Assembly: GCA_023411035.1 (NCBI GenBank)
Contig: JAEYPE010000121.1
Location: forward strand, 17,887-81,886
Direction of reading: 5' to 3'
Source: Pseudomonadota bacterium
GTDB lineage: Bacteria; Pseudomonadota; Alphaproteobacteria; Azospirillales; Azospirillaceae
Length of the DNA stretch: 64,000 nucleotides
The notes beneath the pieces are model-generated. The model searched no databases, was not told the DNA's origin, and was given only the letters and a program-made list of their open reading frames with translations. The first letter of the stretch is position 1. Every line of letters starts with the position of its first letter. A program made the translations under genes and the position numbers. This document shows, in pieces, positions 8,699 through 17,967 of this stretch.

Positions 8699-8823
8699 GG
8701 ATGCGCTCCTACCACTCCCGGCACGGTTCTGGCGCACCTTTGTGGCGGAGCCGTGGCGTTGCGGTTGGATTCGCCGCGTCCAGGGATTACTTAAGCGATC
8801 CACCTTCCACGGCACGGCTTCCC

Positions 8824-11109
8824 TTGACCGACACGCCCCGCCGCTCCGGCCGCTCTCCCGGTAGCTTTCCCGACAAGGACACAGTCCTCTCCTTCATCCG
8901 CAGCAGCGCGACGCCGGTCGGCAAGCGCGAGATCGCGCGCGCCTTCAAGCTGAGCGGCAGCGCCGACCGCGAGAAGCTGAAGGAGCTTCTGAAGGACCTG
9001 GAGGCCGACGGCGCCGTGGAGCGCGGACGCAACAAGCGCGTCGCCCCGCCGCAGTCCCTGCCGGAGATCGCCGTGCTGGAGGTGACCGGCGCCGATCCGG
9101 ACGGCGAGGTCACGGCCCGCCCGATCACCTGGACCGGCGAGGGCAACCCGCCGCGCATCTTCCTGATGCCGGAAAGGAAGGGCCACCCCACGCTGGGAAC
9201 GGGCGACCGGGTGCTGGCGAAGCTCAGCCGCATCAACGACCGGCTGTACGAGGCGCGCACCATCCGCCGTCTCGACGGCACGGTGGGGCGCGTTCTCGGC
9301 GTTTACTATCCCGCGACGGACGGCGGGCGCATCGTCCCCACGGACAAGCGCAACAAGACCGAGTTGCTGGTGCTTCCAGGCAACCGCAACGACGCCGAGC
9401 CGGGGGAACTGGTGCTGGCCGACCTGCTGCCCGCCGCCCGGCTGGGTCTGCCGCAGGCCCGCGTGGCGGAGCGACTGGGCCACACGGCGGAGCCCCGCGC
9501 GGTCAGCCTGATCGCCATTCACACCCATGGCCTGCCCACCGACTTCCCGCCCGCCGCCCTGCGCGAGGCGGCGCACGCCGCCGTCCCGTCCCTGACCGGG
9601 CGGACCGACCTGCGCGACCTGCCGCTGGTGACCATCGACGGGGCCGACGCCCGCGATTTCGACGACGCGGTGTGGGCGGAGCCCGACCCCGACCCGGCGA
9701 ACCAGGGTGGCTGGCACCTGCTGGTCGCCATCGCGGACGTTGCCTATTACGTGCGCCCGAATTCGGCTCTGGACCGGGCGGCGTACGAGCGCGGCAACTC
9801 CGTCTACTTCCCCGACCGTGTCGTGCCGATGCTGCCGGAGGCGCTGTCCAACGACCTCTGCTCGCTCCGCCCCGGCGAGGACCGCGCCTGCTTCGCCGTG
9901 CATCTGTGGATCGACCGCCACGGTGTGCTGCAACGGCACCGCTTTGTGCGCGGCCTGATGCGCTCCGCCGCGCGGCTGACCTACGAGCAGGCGCAGGCAG
10001 CCCGCGACGGCGCCCCGGACGAGGTGACGGCGCCGCTTCTGGAAACGGTCATCGCCCCGCTCTACGGCGCCTACGCCGCACTGTGGGCGGCGCGGCAGCG
10101 GCGCGGCACGCTGGAACTTGACCTGCCGGAACGGCGCGTACGGCTGGACGAGCGCGGACGGGTGGCGGAGATCGCGCCACGCGAGCGCTTGGACAGCCAC
10201 CGGCTGATCGAGGAGTTCATGATCTGCGCCAACGTCGCCGCGGCGGACAGCCTGGAGCGGGCGAACATGCCCGGCCTGTTCCGCGTGCACGACCAGCCGT
10301 CGCTCGACAAGCAGGAGACGCTGCGGGAGTTCCTGACCGGCATCGGCTACACGCTGCCGCGGGTGCCCCGGCTGACGCCGGCCCATTTCACCGCGATCCT
10401 CGACCGCGCCGCCGGCACGCCGGAATCGCAACTGGTCAGCGAGGTGATCCTGCGCAGCCAGTCGCAGGCCGAATACAGCCCGGAGAATATCGGCCATTTC
10501 GGCCTGTCGCTGGACCGCTACGCCCATTTCACCTCGCCCATCCGCCGCTACGCCGACCTGATCGTGCACCGGGCGCTGATCCGCGCGCATGGGCTGGGGC
10601 CGGGCGGTCTGGACGATGCGGCCATGGCCGGGCTGACCGACATCGGCGAGCACATCTCGATGACCGAACGGCGGGCCGCGACGGCGGAACGCGATGCCAT
10701 GGACCGCTTCACCGCCGCCTTCCTGTCCGACCGGGTGGGCGCCCTCTTCACCGGGCGGATTTCAGGGGTCACCCGCTTCGGCCTGTTCATCCGGCTGGAC
10801 GAGAGCGGGGCGGACGGGCTGATCCCCGCCAGCACCCTGCCCGACGACCAGTACGAGCATGACGAGCGCGCCCACGCGCTGGTCGGGAAGCGTACGGGGC
10901 GTACCTATCGGCTGGGTGCGGCGGTGGAGGTGGTGCTGATCGAGGCCGATCCGCTGACGGGCAGCACCCTGTTCGCGCTGCCCCGCGCCGATGGGAATTT
11001 TGTTGGCGACACTGATCATCCGTTGCAATCCGGCCACCTCGATACCCCCCCGCAAGGCGCGCGTTCACTGGACCGCGCGGCCCGGAAGCAACGGAAGCGT
11101 GGCCGTTGA
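8824..11109 (+). CDS. rnr: ribonuclease R
   Basis: Processive 3'-5' exoribonuclease of the RNB family that degrades structured RNA; 761 residues from TTG 8824. An N-terminal winged-helix region (about 20-60, VGKREIARAFKLSG) is followed by cold-shock-like OB domains. The RNB catalytic domain holds DGADARDFDDAVW at about 272-284, whose Asp residues bind metal. The S1 domain lies near the end (VGALFTGRISGVTRFGLFIR), and the tail is basic (AARKQRKRGR). The open frame reaches ATG 8701, but that ATG lies next to the divergent DUF2459 start and the extra 41 residues do not resemble the family. TTG (LTDTPRRSG) is my best start, with no clear SD. topA, rnr and ctpA run in the same direction. Confidence 0.9.
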   Translation: MTDTPRRSGRSPGSFPDKDTVLSFIRSSATPVGKREIARAFKLSGSADREKLKELLKDLEADGAVERGRNKRVAPPQSLPEIAVLEVTGADPDGEVTARPITWTGEGNPPRIFLMPERKGHPTLGTGDRVLAKLSRINDRLYEARTIRRLDGTVGRVLGVYYPATDGGRIVPTDKRNKTELLVLPGNRNDAEPGELVLADLLPAARLGLPQARVAERLGHTAEPRAVSLIAIHTHGLPTDFPPAALREAAHAAVPSLTGRTDLRDLPLVTIDGADARDFDDAVWAEPDPDPANQGGWHLLVAIADVAYYVRPNSALDRAAYERGNSVYFPDRVVPMLPEALSNDLCSLRPGEDRACFAVHLWIDRHGVLQRHRFVRGLMRSAARLTYEQAQAARDGAPDEVTAPLLETVIAPLYGAYAALWAARQRRGTLELDLPERRVRLDERGRVAEIAPRERLDSHRLIEEFMICANVAAADSLERANMPGLFRVHDQPSLDKQETLREFLTGIGYTLPRVPRLTPAHFTAILDRAAGTPESQLVSEVILRSQSQAEYSPENIGHFGLSLDRYAHFTSPIRRYADLIVHRALIRAHGLGPGGLDDAAMAGLTDIGEHISMTERRAATAERDAMDRFTAAFLSDRVGALFTGRISGVTRFGLFIRLDESGADGLIPASTLPDDQYEHDERAHALVGKRTGRTYRLGAAVEVVLIEADPLTGSTLFALPRADGNFVGDTDHPLQSGHLDTPPQGARSLDRAARKQRKRGR

Positions 11110-11261
11110 GTCACAGTGGTGGACATTCCGCGACAATGGGTGCCGCTCCCGTCTTTTGTCCCGCCAGCCCTTATTTCCGAAGTGCTATTCCTTATCCGTT
11201 CGAATCCGGCGGGTGACCGTCCGGGTCCGCCTGTGGGAAAGGAGGCCGCGTACGGCGCGCC

Positions 11262-12848
11262 ATGGGCATACGGAAACGAGGATTTTCGCCGCGTGGGCGT
11301 CTGTCGGTCCCGCTTGCGGCTGCCATGCTCGCTGTCGGCCTCGGAAGCCTCAGCGGGACAATGCCCCGTCCAGCCGCCGCCGCGGTCGAGCCCGCCTTCA
11401 TCAGCGAGCAGGTCTTCGCCGTCGCGTACGGCAAGATCGCCGAAGTGTATCTGCAACAGGTTGATTTCGGCCGGCTTGGGCTGGACGGGCTGAAGGGCCT
11501 CGCCACCATCGACCCGACCGTGCGCGCCGAACGGCAGGGTAGCACCGTACGCCTGTACGTCTCCGGCAGCCTGATCGGGGAGTACGCCGCCCCTTCCCTC
11601 TCCGATGCCGCCGGCTGGGCCGCCTTGACCACCAAGGCGGTGGAACGCGCCCGCCTCTACTCTCCCACCCTTTATCAGGCGGTGCCGGAACGGGTCTATC
11701 AGGTGGTCCTCGATTCCGTGATGACGGATCTGGACGGCTATTCCCGCTACACCGGCACCCAGCGCGCCACCAGCGAACGCTCCCAGCGCGAGGGCTATGG
11801 CGGAATCGGCCTGTCGCTGGAGACGGTGAACGGGCGCACCCTGATCCGCGACGTTCTGCCGCGCAGCCCGGCGGACCGCGCCGGCATCCGCAACGGCGAC
11901 CAGCTTCTGGCCATCGACGGCGACATGACCGCCCGCATGAACGAGTCGGACATGCGCGACCGTCTGCGCGGGCCGACCGGGACCATGGTCCTGCTGACCG
12001 TGGCGCGCGACAGCAACCCGCCGCGCCGCGCCCCGATCCGGCGGGAACGGGTGGTCCCCAACACCGTGAACGCCAGCGTGTCCGAGCAGGTCGGCGTGCT
12101 GAAGGTGGACCGCTTCAACGCCGCCACCGCCTCCAACCTGCGGGACGCCGTTCTGTCCACGCGCCAGAACGTGGGCAAGGGCCTGCGCGGTTTCGTTCTG
12201 GACCTGCGCGGCAACCCCGGCGGGCTGCTCGACCAGGCGATCGCCGTGGCCGACCTGTTCATCGCCCAGGGCAAGATCATCACGACCGAGGGCCGTCACC
12301 CCGACAGCCGCCAGCGCTTCGAGGCCGGTCCCGACGACATCGCCGAAGGGCTGCCGCTGGTGGTTCTGGTGGACGGGCGCTCCGCCTCCTCCGCCGAGGT
12401 GGTGGCGGCGGCGCTCCAGGACTCGGGCCGCGCGGTGGTGGTCGGCGCCTCCTCCTACGGGAAGGGCAGCGTCCAGACGGTCACACGCCTGCCCAACGAC
12501 GGCGAGCTGTTCCTGACCTGGAGCCGCATCTACACGCCCGCCGGCTACACCCTGCACCGCCAGGGCGTTCAGCCGACGGTCTGCACCAGCCGCGCCGGGC
12601 AGGACGACCCCGCCGCCCTTCTGTCCGACCTGCGCGACGGGCGGGCCCGCCCGATGACCCAGTTCACCGGCTGGCGCGCCCGCGCCGCCGACGACGAGGA
12701 CGCCCTGGCCCGCCTGCGTGAAGCCTGCCCCTGGAAGGAGCATGAGCCGGAACTCGATCTGAAGGTGGCGCTGCGCCTTCTCTCCGAACCGGCGCTCTAT
12801 CAGCGGGCCGTCGCGCTGTCATCCACCAACACGGTGGCGGAGCGCTGA
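11262..12848 (+). CDS. ctpA: C-terminal processing serine protease (S41, PDZ)
   Basis: A 528-residue exported protease that cleaves envelope proteins near their C-termini. A basic start and hydrophobic segment (about 14-30) ending in AAAA suggest a Sec signal or anchor. A CtpA-type helical region is followed by a PDZ domain (about 180-240: EGYGGIGLSLETVNGRTLI, then SPADRAGIRNGDQLLAIDGD). In the S41 core, by alignment with E. coli Tsp, Ser376 (in GRSASSAEVV) is the nucleophile, Lys401 (in SYGKGSVQ) the general base, and Asp387 the third conserved residue. AAAGGAGG at 11239-11246 is the best SD, though 15-16 nt from ATG is long. It lies between rnr and rpmG. Confidence 0.92.
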   Translation: MGIRKRGFSPRGRLSVPLAAAMLAVGLGSLSGTMPRPAAAAVEPAFISEQVFAVAYGKIAEVYLQQVDFGRLGLDGLKGLATIDPTVRAERQGSTVRLYVSGSLIGEYAAPSLSDAAGWAALTTKAVERARLYSPTLYQAVPERVYQVVLDSVMTDLDGYSRYTGTQRATSERSQREGYGGIGLSLETVNGRTLIRDVLPRSPADRAGIRNGDQLLAIDGDMTARMNESDMRDRLRGPTGTMVLLTVARDSNPPRRAPIRRERVVPNTVNASVSEQVGVLKVDRFNAATASNLRDAVLSTRQNVGKGLRGFVLDLRGNPGGLLDQAIAVADLFIAQGKIITTEGRHPDSRQRFEAGPDDIAEGLPLVVLVDGRSASSAEVVAAALQDSGRAVVVGASSYGKGSVQTVTRLPNDGELFLTWSRIYTPAGYTLHRQGVQPTVCTSRAGQDDPAALLSDLRDGRARPMTQFTGWRARAADDEDALARLREACPWKEHEPELDLKVALRLLSEPALYQRAVALSSTNTVAER

Positions 12849-12887
12849 GCCCCTCTCCCGGGGCGGGAAAAGGGAGCGTGCAAGGGC

Positions 12888-12915
12888 TTGACATCGCGGC
12901 TGCAGCGGGTATCTT
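12888..12915 (+). promoter_or_regulatory. sigma70-type promoter for rpmG
   Basis: TTGACA at 12888-12893 and TATCTT at 12910-12915 are separated by 16 bp. The -35 is a perfect consensus. The pair sits about 65 bp upstream of the rpmG start, in the only gap between ctpA and rpmG, so rpmG can be expressed independently of the protease gene. Confidence 0.6.
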
Positions 12916-12978
12916 CCCCCGCTACGACGCCGCCCCGCCGGGCTGGCGGGTCACGGATTTTCAGTCGGGATTGAGATC

Positions 12979-13146
12979 ATGGCGAAGCAGAACACCGTCC
13001 TCATCAAGCTGGTGAGCACGGCTGACACCGGCTTCTTCTACGTGAAGAAGAAGAACCCGAAGAAGACCACCGAGAAGCTGTCGTTCCGCAAGTACGACCC
13101 GGTGGCGCGCAAGCACGTCGAGTTCAAGGAAGCCAAGATCAAGTAA
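12979..13146 (+). CDS. rpmG: 50S ribosomal protein L33
   Basis: A 55-residue protein, MAKQNTVLIKLVSTADTGFF onward, ending with a run of basic residues. It is the L33 component of the large ribosomal subunit. Characteristic blocks are FYVKKKNPKKTTEKLSFRKY and a C-terminal HVEFKEAKIK. The proteobacterial zinc-free form is expected, and no Cys residues are present. A strong promoter lies upstream and a perfect hairpin terminator 24 bp downstream, so it is a single-gene transcription unit. Confidence 0.97.
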   Translation: MAKQNTVLIKLVSTADTGFFYVKKKNPKKTTEKLSFRKYDPVARKHVEFKEAKIK

Positions 13147-13170
13147 GGTTTCCCCGGACCGCCGGAATCA

Positions 13171-13196
13171 AAAAGGCCGCCTTCCGGCGGCCTTTT
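13171..13196. terminator. bidirectional Rho-independent terminator
   Basis: A perfect 11-bp stem (AAAAGGCCGCC / GGCGGCCTTTT) with a TTCC loop. The flanking A- and T-tracts allow it to work in both directions, ending rpmG on the plus strand and the divK-pleD transcript on the minus strand. Confidence 0.9.
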
Positions 13197-13238
13197 GCTT
13201 GTCCGGGCTTTGCCTCCCGGCCCTTCCGTTTCGTCTCT

Positions 13239-14636
13239 TCAGGGCGTCAGCAGGGCGTTGGCACGGGGTTCGGCGATGGTGCGGTTGCGACCGGAACGCT
13301 TGGCCTCGTAGAGCGCCTCGTCGGCGCGGCGGATCAGCCCTTCGGCGGTGTCGCCCAGCCGGCCGCCCACCGCCACGCCGATGGACACCGTGACCGGGAT
13401 CTCGCCCACGTCGGCGGTCACCTTGAACAGCGTGTCGGCGATGTGGGTCCGCAGCCGCTCCGCCACCGTCAGGGCCGCTTCGGCGTCGGTGTCGGGCAGG
13501 ATCACCACGAACTCCTCACCGCCCAGCCGCGCCACCAGATCGAAGGTGCGCAGGTTGCGGCTGGCGCGGTTGGAAACCTCCTTCAGCACCTCGTCGCCCA
13601 CGGAGTGCCCGTAGCTGTCGTTCACGACCTTGAAATGGTCGATGTCGAACAGCAGGATCGCCACCGGCTTATGGCTATCGATCGCCCGCTCCAGCAGCCG
13701 CGGCAGATGAGCGTTGATGTAGCGACGGTTGAAGACGCCCGTCAGGCTGTCGGTCAGGGCCATGGACAGGCTGTGTTCGTAATTCGCGCGCAGCCGTTCT
13801 TGATAGCGCTTGCGCCGGATCTGGGTGCGGGCACGGGCCAGCAACTCGTTCCGGTCGATGGGCTTGATGATGTAGTCGTTGGCGCCCAACTCCAGCCCCT
13901 TGGCGACGCGGTTCAGGTCGCCCTCCTCCGCCACCAGCAGGATCGGCACCTGCCGGGTGCGCTCGTGCGAGCGGAGCTGGGAGCAGAGGCGCAGCCCGTC
14001 CTCGTTCATCAGGGTCAGGCTGATGACCACAAGGTCCATGTCGTCGCCCAGCGCGCGCTCCAACGCGGTGGCGCAGGTGCCGGCGGACATCACATGGCCG
14101 TGGTCGCGCCGCAACGTCTCCGCGATCTTTTCCAGATCGAGAAGCGAATCCTCCAGCACCAGGACGCGGGCGCCCTCGAAGGATTCGGTGCGCAGCGTTC
14201 CGGTCGGTTCGAGCACCCCGAACTGGCCGGAGGTGGTTTCGCGCAGCCGCCATTCGTCCATCATCATCTTCAGGCGGACGAGCGAGCGGACCCGCGCGAA
14301 CAGAGCGACGTCGTTGACAGGCTTGGTCAGGAAATCGTCGGCCCCGGCCTCCAGCCCGCGCACGCGGTCGGCGCCTTCCGACAGGGCGGTGACCATCACC
14401 ACCGGAATGTGCATGGTGGCCGGGTCCGAGCGGATCTTCTCGCACACCTCGAACCCGTCCATGCCCGGCATCATGACGTCCAGCAGAACGATGTCCGGCG
14501 ATTCCCGCCGCACCATCTCCAGCGCCTCGGGGCCGTTGCTGGCAGTGATGACCTCGAAATACTCGCGCGTCAGCTTCGCCGCGAGCAGCTTCACGTTGGG
14601 AAGGACATCATCGACGACGAGGACGCGAGCGGACAT
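13239..14636 (-). CDS. pleD: PleD-type response regulator diguanylate cyclase
   Basis: A 465-residue REC-REC-GGDEF protein that makes c-di-GMP when phosphorylated; in Caulobacter it drives the swarmer-to-stalked transition. REC1 has the acidic pair D9/D10, phosphoacceptor Asp53 (IVLLDVMMPGMDG) and Lys105. REC2 (about 155-275) has Ser206 where the Asp should be, as expected for the dimerisation adaptor. The GGDEF domain carries active-site GGEEF at 372-376 and an intact product-inhibition I-site R363-T-F-D366, five residues before it. It follows divK by 27 bp, the Caulobacter-like operon order. The c-di-GMP cyclase role is established for PleD; activity here is inferred from intact motifs. Confidence 0.95.
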   Translation of the reverse strand: MSARVLVVDDVLPNVKLLAAKLTREYFEVITASNGPEALEMVRRESPDIVLLDVMMPGMDGFEVCEKIRSDPATMHIPVVMVTALSEGADRVRGLEAGADDFLTKPVNDVALFARVRSLVRLKMMMDEWRLRETTSGQFGVLEPTGTLRTESFEGARVLVLEDSLLDLEKIAETLRRDHGHVMSAGTCATALERALGDDMDLVVISLTLMNEDGLRLCSQLRSHERTRQVPILLVAEEGDLNRVAKGLELGANDYIIKPIDRNELLARARTQIRRKRYQERLRANYEHSLSMALTDSLTGVFNRRYINAHLPRLLERAIDSHKPVAILLFDIDHFKVVNDSYGHSVGDEVLKEVSNRASRNLRTFDLVARLGGEEFVVILPDTDAEAALTVAERLRTHIADTLFKVTADVGEIPVTVSIGVAVGGRLGDTAEGLIRRADEALYEAKRSGRNRTIAEPRANALLTP

Positions 14637-14663
14637 GGAACGTACGACCGATCCCGTGAATGG

Positions 14664-15041
14664 TTAGCGAAGGAACTTCTGAACGGCTTCCAGGAACTTC
14701 GTCACCGAAATCGGCTTGGCGATGTAGTCCTCGCAGCCGCCCTCCCGGATCTTCTCCTCGTCACCCTTCATCGCGAAGGCGGTCACCGCGATGACCGGAA
14801 TGGACTTCAACTCCGGATCGTCCTTGATCCAGCGCGTGACCTCCAACCCGGACACCTCCGGCAACTGGATGTCCATCAGGATCAGGTCGGGCCGGTACTC
14901 CCGCGCCAGGGCGAGGGCATCCATCCCGTTGCGGGTCTGAAGAGTCTCGTAGCCGTGCGCTTCCAGCAGATCGTGGAAGAGCTTCATGTTCAGCTCGTTG
15001 TCCTCGACGATCAGGACACGCTTCACGGTTCGGTCTTCCAT
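14664..15041 (-). CDS. divK: cell-cycle response regulator DivK
   Basis: A 125-residue single-domain receiver without an output domain. DivK acts as a phospho-dependent allosteric switch on the DivL-CckA pathway and so on CtrA. Key residues are the acidic pair in VLIVEDNELNMKLF (E13/D14), phosphoacceptor Asp57 (LILMDIQLPEVSG) and Lys109 (DYIAKPIS). The NELNMKLFHDLLEAHGY block is typical of DivK. The start is the ATG complementary to 15039-15041 (MEDRTVKRV); an in-frame GTG five codons on is possible. pleD follows in the same transcript. A CtrA-like site lies about 116 bp upstream. Confidence 0.95.
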   Translation of the reverse strand: MEDRTVKRVLIVEDNELNMKLFHDLLEAHGYETLQTRNGMDALALAREYRPDLILMDIQLPEVSGLEVTRWIKDDPELKSIPVIAVTAFAMKGDEEKIREGGCEDYIAKPISVTKFLEAVQKFLR

Positions 15042-15156
15042 CGGCGCATTCGTAAGGCTGTTCGGTTCCTCGAAGCATTGCGCCACCTGCGATCCTGCCT
15101 GCAGCGTCCACGCTCGGAGAGTCCGGTATATCCCGTTCACTGTCCTGCCGCGACGG

Positions 15157-15171
15157 TTAAATTGTCGTTAG
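15157..15171. promoter_or_regulatory. near-consensus CtrA site upstream of divK
   Basis: TTAA-ATTGTCG-TTAG, 7 of 8 bases of the CtrA consensus TTAA-N7-TTAA, lies about 116 bp upstream of the divK start in a 186-bp gap. CtrA control of divK is known in Caulobacter. Binding here is inference. Confidence 0.4.
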
Positions 15172-15227
15172 CAGGCCAACCCCGGCCAACCGCGTCGCAC
15201 GAAGGCCCTTGGGTCACGCCACCCTCG

Positions 15228-16982
15228 TCATGCGATCACCCGCTCCGGCGGGAAATGCAGGTCGATCCGCGTGCCCTGCCCCGGCGTGCTGGACAAGGCC
15301 AGCCGCCCGCCATGCGCCTCCACCAGGGATCGCACGATGGGCAAACCCAGCCCGGTTCCGGTGCCGCTGCGGATGCGTCCCCCCGGCACCTGCCGGAAGG
15401 GCTCCAGCACGGTGTCACGGTGCTCCTCCGGAATGCCGATCCCGGTGTCGATCACGGCGATGCGCAGCCCGCTCCCGGCCGGCTCTTCCGTGCGCGATAC
15501 ATCCACCGTGACGCGCCCGCCCTCCGGAGTGAACTTGATGGCGTTGGACAGCAGGTTCAGCAGGATCTGCCGCAGCGACCGCCGGTCGGCGCGCAGGCGC
15601 GGCAGCGGGCGGGGAAGCAGCGCGTCGAAGGCCAGCCCGGCGGACGCCAACGCCAGTTCCTGAAGGGCGTAGACCTCGCCCACGACGACGGCGACGTCCA
15701 CATCCTCATCGTTCAGGTCGATGTGCCCGGCCTCGATCTTCGACAGGTCGAGCACGTCGTTGATGAGTTCCAGCAGATGCGTGCCGGAGGTCCGGATGTT
15801 GCCGATGTAGTCGCGCTGCCGGTCGGTCAGCGGGCCGGTCCCCGGATGCAGCAGGAAATCCGAATAGCCGATGATGGTGTTCAGCGGCGTGCGAAGCTCG
15901 TGGCTCATCCGGGTCAGGAAGTCGGATTTGGCCCGGTTCACCTCCGCCTGCCGCGCGGCCTGGGCGGCGCGGCGCTCGCGCTCCACGGCGCGTTCGGCGG
16001 TGTCCAGCATCAGGCTGAGCGCGTCGGCGGCCATGGCGGCCAGCATCCGCGTGGTCGGCGGCACCGCGTAGGGCTGGCGGTGATGGCCCGAGATCACCCC
16101 CCACGGCCTGCCGCCATGGGCCACCGGCACCGACAGCGCCGCACCGGCGCCCATCCGCCGCAGGAAGTCCCGCCGGGCCGGCGGCGGGCTGCGCAAGTGC
16201 GCGTGGGCCAGATCGGGCGGCGGCGCCGCGGTGTCGGCGTGCAGAAGGGGAACCGGGTCCGCCGCATGATCGGGGATCACGCGCACCCGCGGGCTGCCGT
16301 CCGGACCGCCGTCGAAGGCCGTCGCGGGCAGGGCGGCGCCGGGACGGAGATCGGGAGCGGCACAGTCCCAGTCCGGCGACTGGTCCTTCGCCACCACCTC
16401 CCCATTGCCGAAGGCGTCGAAGCGGCAGACGATCACGCGGTCCAGCCCGGTCAGGCGGCGGACGGTCTGCGCCGTGTGGGCGGCCAGCGCCTCCAACCCC
16501 GTAGCCTCGCGAATGGCGGCGATCCCCGGCAGCAGGCCGCCGGGCGGCGCGGCGGCGGCCCAGCCGTCCGGCCCAGCCGGCAGCCGTTCCACCTCCATGA
16601 TGACCCGCCCGTCATGCTCGTGCAGCAGCGCCGCCAGCGGCTCCCCGCCCGGCGGCGTCAAGACCGCGTGCAGCCCCAGCGCCCGCAGGTCGGGCGGCAG
16701 GCCGCGCAGTTCCGCCAGCAGGCCCGGAAGCTCCGGCAGTTCCAGCACCTCCACGCCACGGCCAAGCAGCCGCTCCGGAGCGAGGCCGAGGAAGTCCGCG
16801 GTGTTGGCGCTGCAAGCCAGGATCGTCTCGCCGTCGCTCCGCAGCGCCACCAGGGCGCCGTGCGGCTGTATCCCGTCGGCGGCCTTGCCGGTTGGTGATT
16901 GGCCGCTCAGGGATTGGCCGCTCAAGGACTGGGACAAGGCGGAAAACGGACGATCCGAAGACGTGTTCAGGGGAGGCACCAT
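15228..16982 (-). CDS. bacteriophytochrome-like histidine kinase lacking the PHY domain
   Basis: A 584-residue kinase. A phytochrome-type PAS (about 37-130; GIQPHGALVAL) precedes a phytochrome-type GAF (about 165-325; GLDRVIVCRFDAFGNGEVVA, MGAGAALSVPVAHGGRPWGV). HisKA follows immediately (MSHELRTPLNTIIGYSDFL, His361), then HATPase (NLLSNAIKFTPEGG, DTGIGIPEEH, GTGTGLGLPIVRS). No PHY domain separates GAF from the kinase. The N-terminal biliverdin Cys and the GAF Cys are both absent. The PASDIP motif is degenerate (LPATAFD), and the pocket His is Arg270. It probably no longer binds a bilin and may sense something else. The start (MVPPLNTSS) is uncertain. It sits next to divK-pleD and a diguanylate cyclase. 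Confidence 0.85.
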   Translation of the reverse strand: MVPPLNTSSDRPFSALSQSLSGQSLSGQSPTGKAADGIQPHGALVALRSDGETILACSANTADFLGLAPERLLGRGVEVLELPELPGLLAELRGLPPDLRALGLHAVLTPPGGEPLAALLHEHDGRVIMEVERLPAGPDGWAAAAPPGGLLPGIAAIREATGLEALAAHTAQTVRRLTGLDRVIVCRFDAFGNGEVVAKDQSPDWDCAAPDLRPGAALPATAFDGGPDGSPRVRVIPDHAADPVPLLHADTAAPPPDLAHAHLRSPPPARRDFLRRMGAGAALSVPVAHGGRPWGVISGHHRQPYAVPPTTRMLAAMAADALSLMLDTAERAVERERRAAQAARQAEVNRAKSDFLTRMSHELRTPLNTIIGYSDFLLHPGTGPLTDRQRDYIGNIRTSGTHLLELINDVLDLSKIEAGHIDLNDEDVDVAVVVGEVYALQELALASAGLAFDALLPRPLPRLRADRRSLRQILLNLLSNAIKFTPEGGRVTVDVSRTEEPAGSGLRIAVIDTGIGIPEEHRDTVLEPFRQVPGGRIRSGTGTGLGLPIVRSLVEAHGGRLALSSTPGQGTRIDLHFPPERVIA

Positions 16983-17101
16983 TGCGATGGAAGGGTGCCG
17001 ATGCTGACGCCGCAAGCACCGTCGGTCAAGCCCGGTCTGGGGGGTGCGACAGGCTGCCCGATCCCTGTTGTCCGATCCCTGTCCTCCCCATGCCGCCCGG
17101 T

Positions 17102-17839
17102 TCAGGCGGTGGCCCGGCGGTTTGCCGCTTGCGGGCGCCGGTTGGCCTTGTCGCGGTACATGCGGGAGTCGGCGAGGCGGATCACCTCCTCCTCCCGGTC
17201 GCCGGAGCCATAGGGCTGGACCCCGAAGGAGAAGCGGACCGGCAGGTCGGCGTTGTTCCACCGGACGCAATGCCCGGCGGCGGCATCGGCGATATCGCGG
17301 GCGCGGGCGGCACCACGGTTCGCGTCGGTGTTGGTGAGCAGCAGGGCGAATTCGTCGCCGCCCAGCCGGGCCACCGCGTCCTCCTGACGGACTGCCCCGG
17401 CGAACAGACGCGCCACCTGCCGCAGATAGGCGTCCCCGGCCAGATGCCCGTGGGTGTCGTTGATGCGCTTGAATCCGTCCAGGTCGATCAGCACCAGCAC
17501 CCCGCCGCCACTGCCGCCATGCCGCCGCGCAGCCGACATTTCCCGCCGGAAGAGGCTGTAGAAACCACGGCGGTTCAGCAATCCGGTCAGCTCGTCCGTC
17601 ATGGTCAGGCTTTCCAGATGGGCAATGCGTTCCCGCTGTTCCGCGATGGTGGCGTGGGCTTCCGCGAGCTGGTTTTCCAGGGCCAGACATTCGGCCGCTC
17701 CCGGAAGCCCCGTCCGCACGCCGCGCAGGGGAGACGGCACCTTCGCCAGCCGGTCGTGACGTCCCCGGTCGAAAGGCAGGCTGCCATAGCGGTCGGCGTC
17801 GATGGCTTCGAAATCCTGGGCGGTCACAATGGCGTTCAT
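17102..17839 (-). CDS. diguanylate cyclase (GGDEF protein)
   Basis: A 245-residue protein. GGAGAGAACCC just upstream of the ATG is a good SD and fixes the start at MNAIVTAQDFE. An unrecognised N-terminal 50 residues lead into a short coiled coil (about 50-78; LENQLAEAHATIAEQRERI). The GGDEF domain follows (about 80-240) with LTGLLNRRGFYSLF and active-site GGDEF at 160-164. An intact I-site RQED (151-154) lies five residues before it, so c-di-GMP synthesis with feedback inhibition is likely. There is no membrane segment or sensor, so it is probably cytoplasmic and controlled by partners or expression. It lies 119 bp upstream of the phytochrome-like kinase, on the same strand. Confidence 0.92.
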   Translation of the reverse strand: MNAIVTAQDFEAIDADRYGSLPFDRGRHDRLAKVPSPLRGVRTGLPGAAECLALENQLAEAHATIAEQRERIAHLESLTMTDELTGLLNRRGFYSLFRREMSAARRHGGSGGGVLVLIDLDGFKRINDTHGHLAGDAYLRQVARLFAGAVRQEDAVARLGGDEFALLLTNTDANRGAARARDIADAAAGHCVRWNNADLPVRFSFGVQPYGSGDREEEVIRLADSRMYRDKANRRPQAANRRATA

Positions 17840-17967
17840 GGGTTCTCTCCGCATGATCGGCACAAGCTACGCCCGTGCTTTTTGCAACCACCATGCCAAG
17901 CCTGGAGTCCCGCCAACGCCCGCTTTCCGGCCCGGCAGCTTCTGCCGGAACGGGCCGGAAGGCGGGC

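Noticed and set aside
8701..8823. An extended rnr N-terminus from ATG 8701
   Set aside because: The extra 41 residues do not resemble RNase R, and the ATG directly abuts the divergent gene start, leaving no room for a promoter.
13443..16898. A 1151-codon open frame on the plus strand
   Set aside because: It runs antisense through pleD, divK and most of the phytochrome-like kinase. Its translation is Gln/His/Arg-rich with no domains; such mirror frames are common in GC-rich coding DNA.
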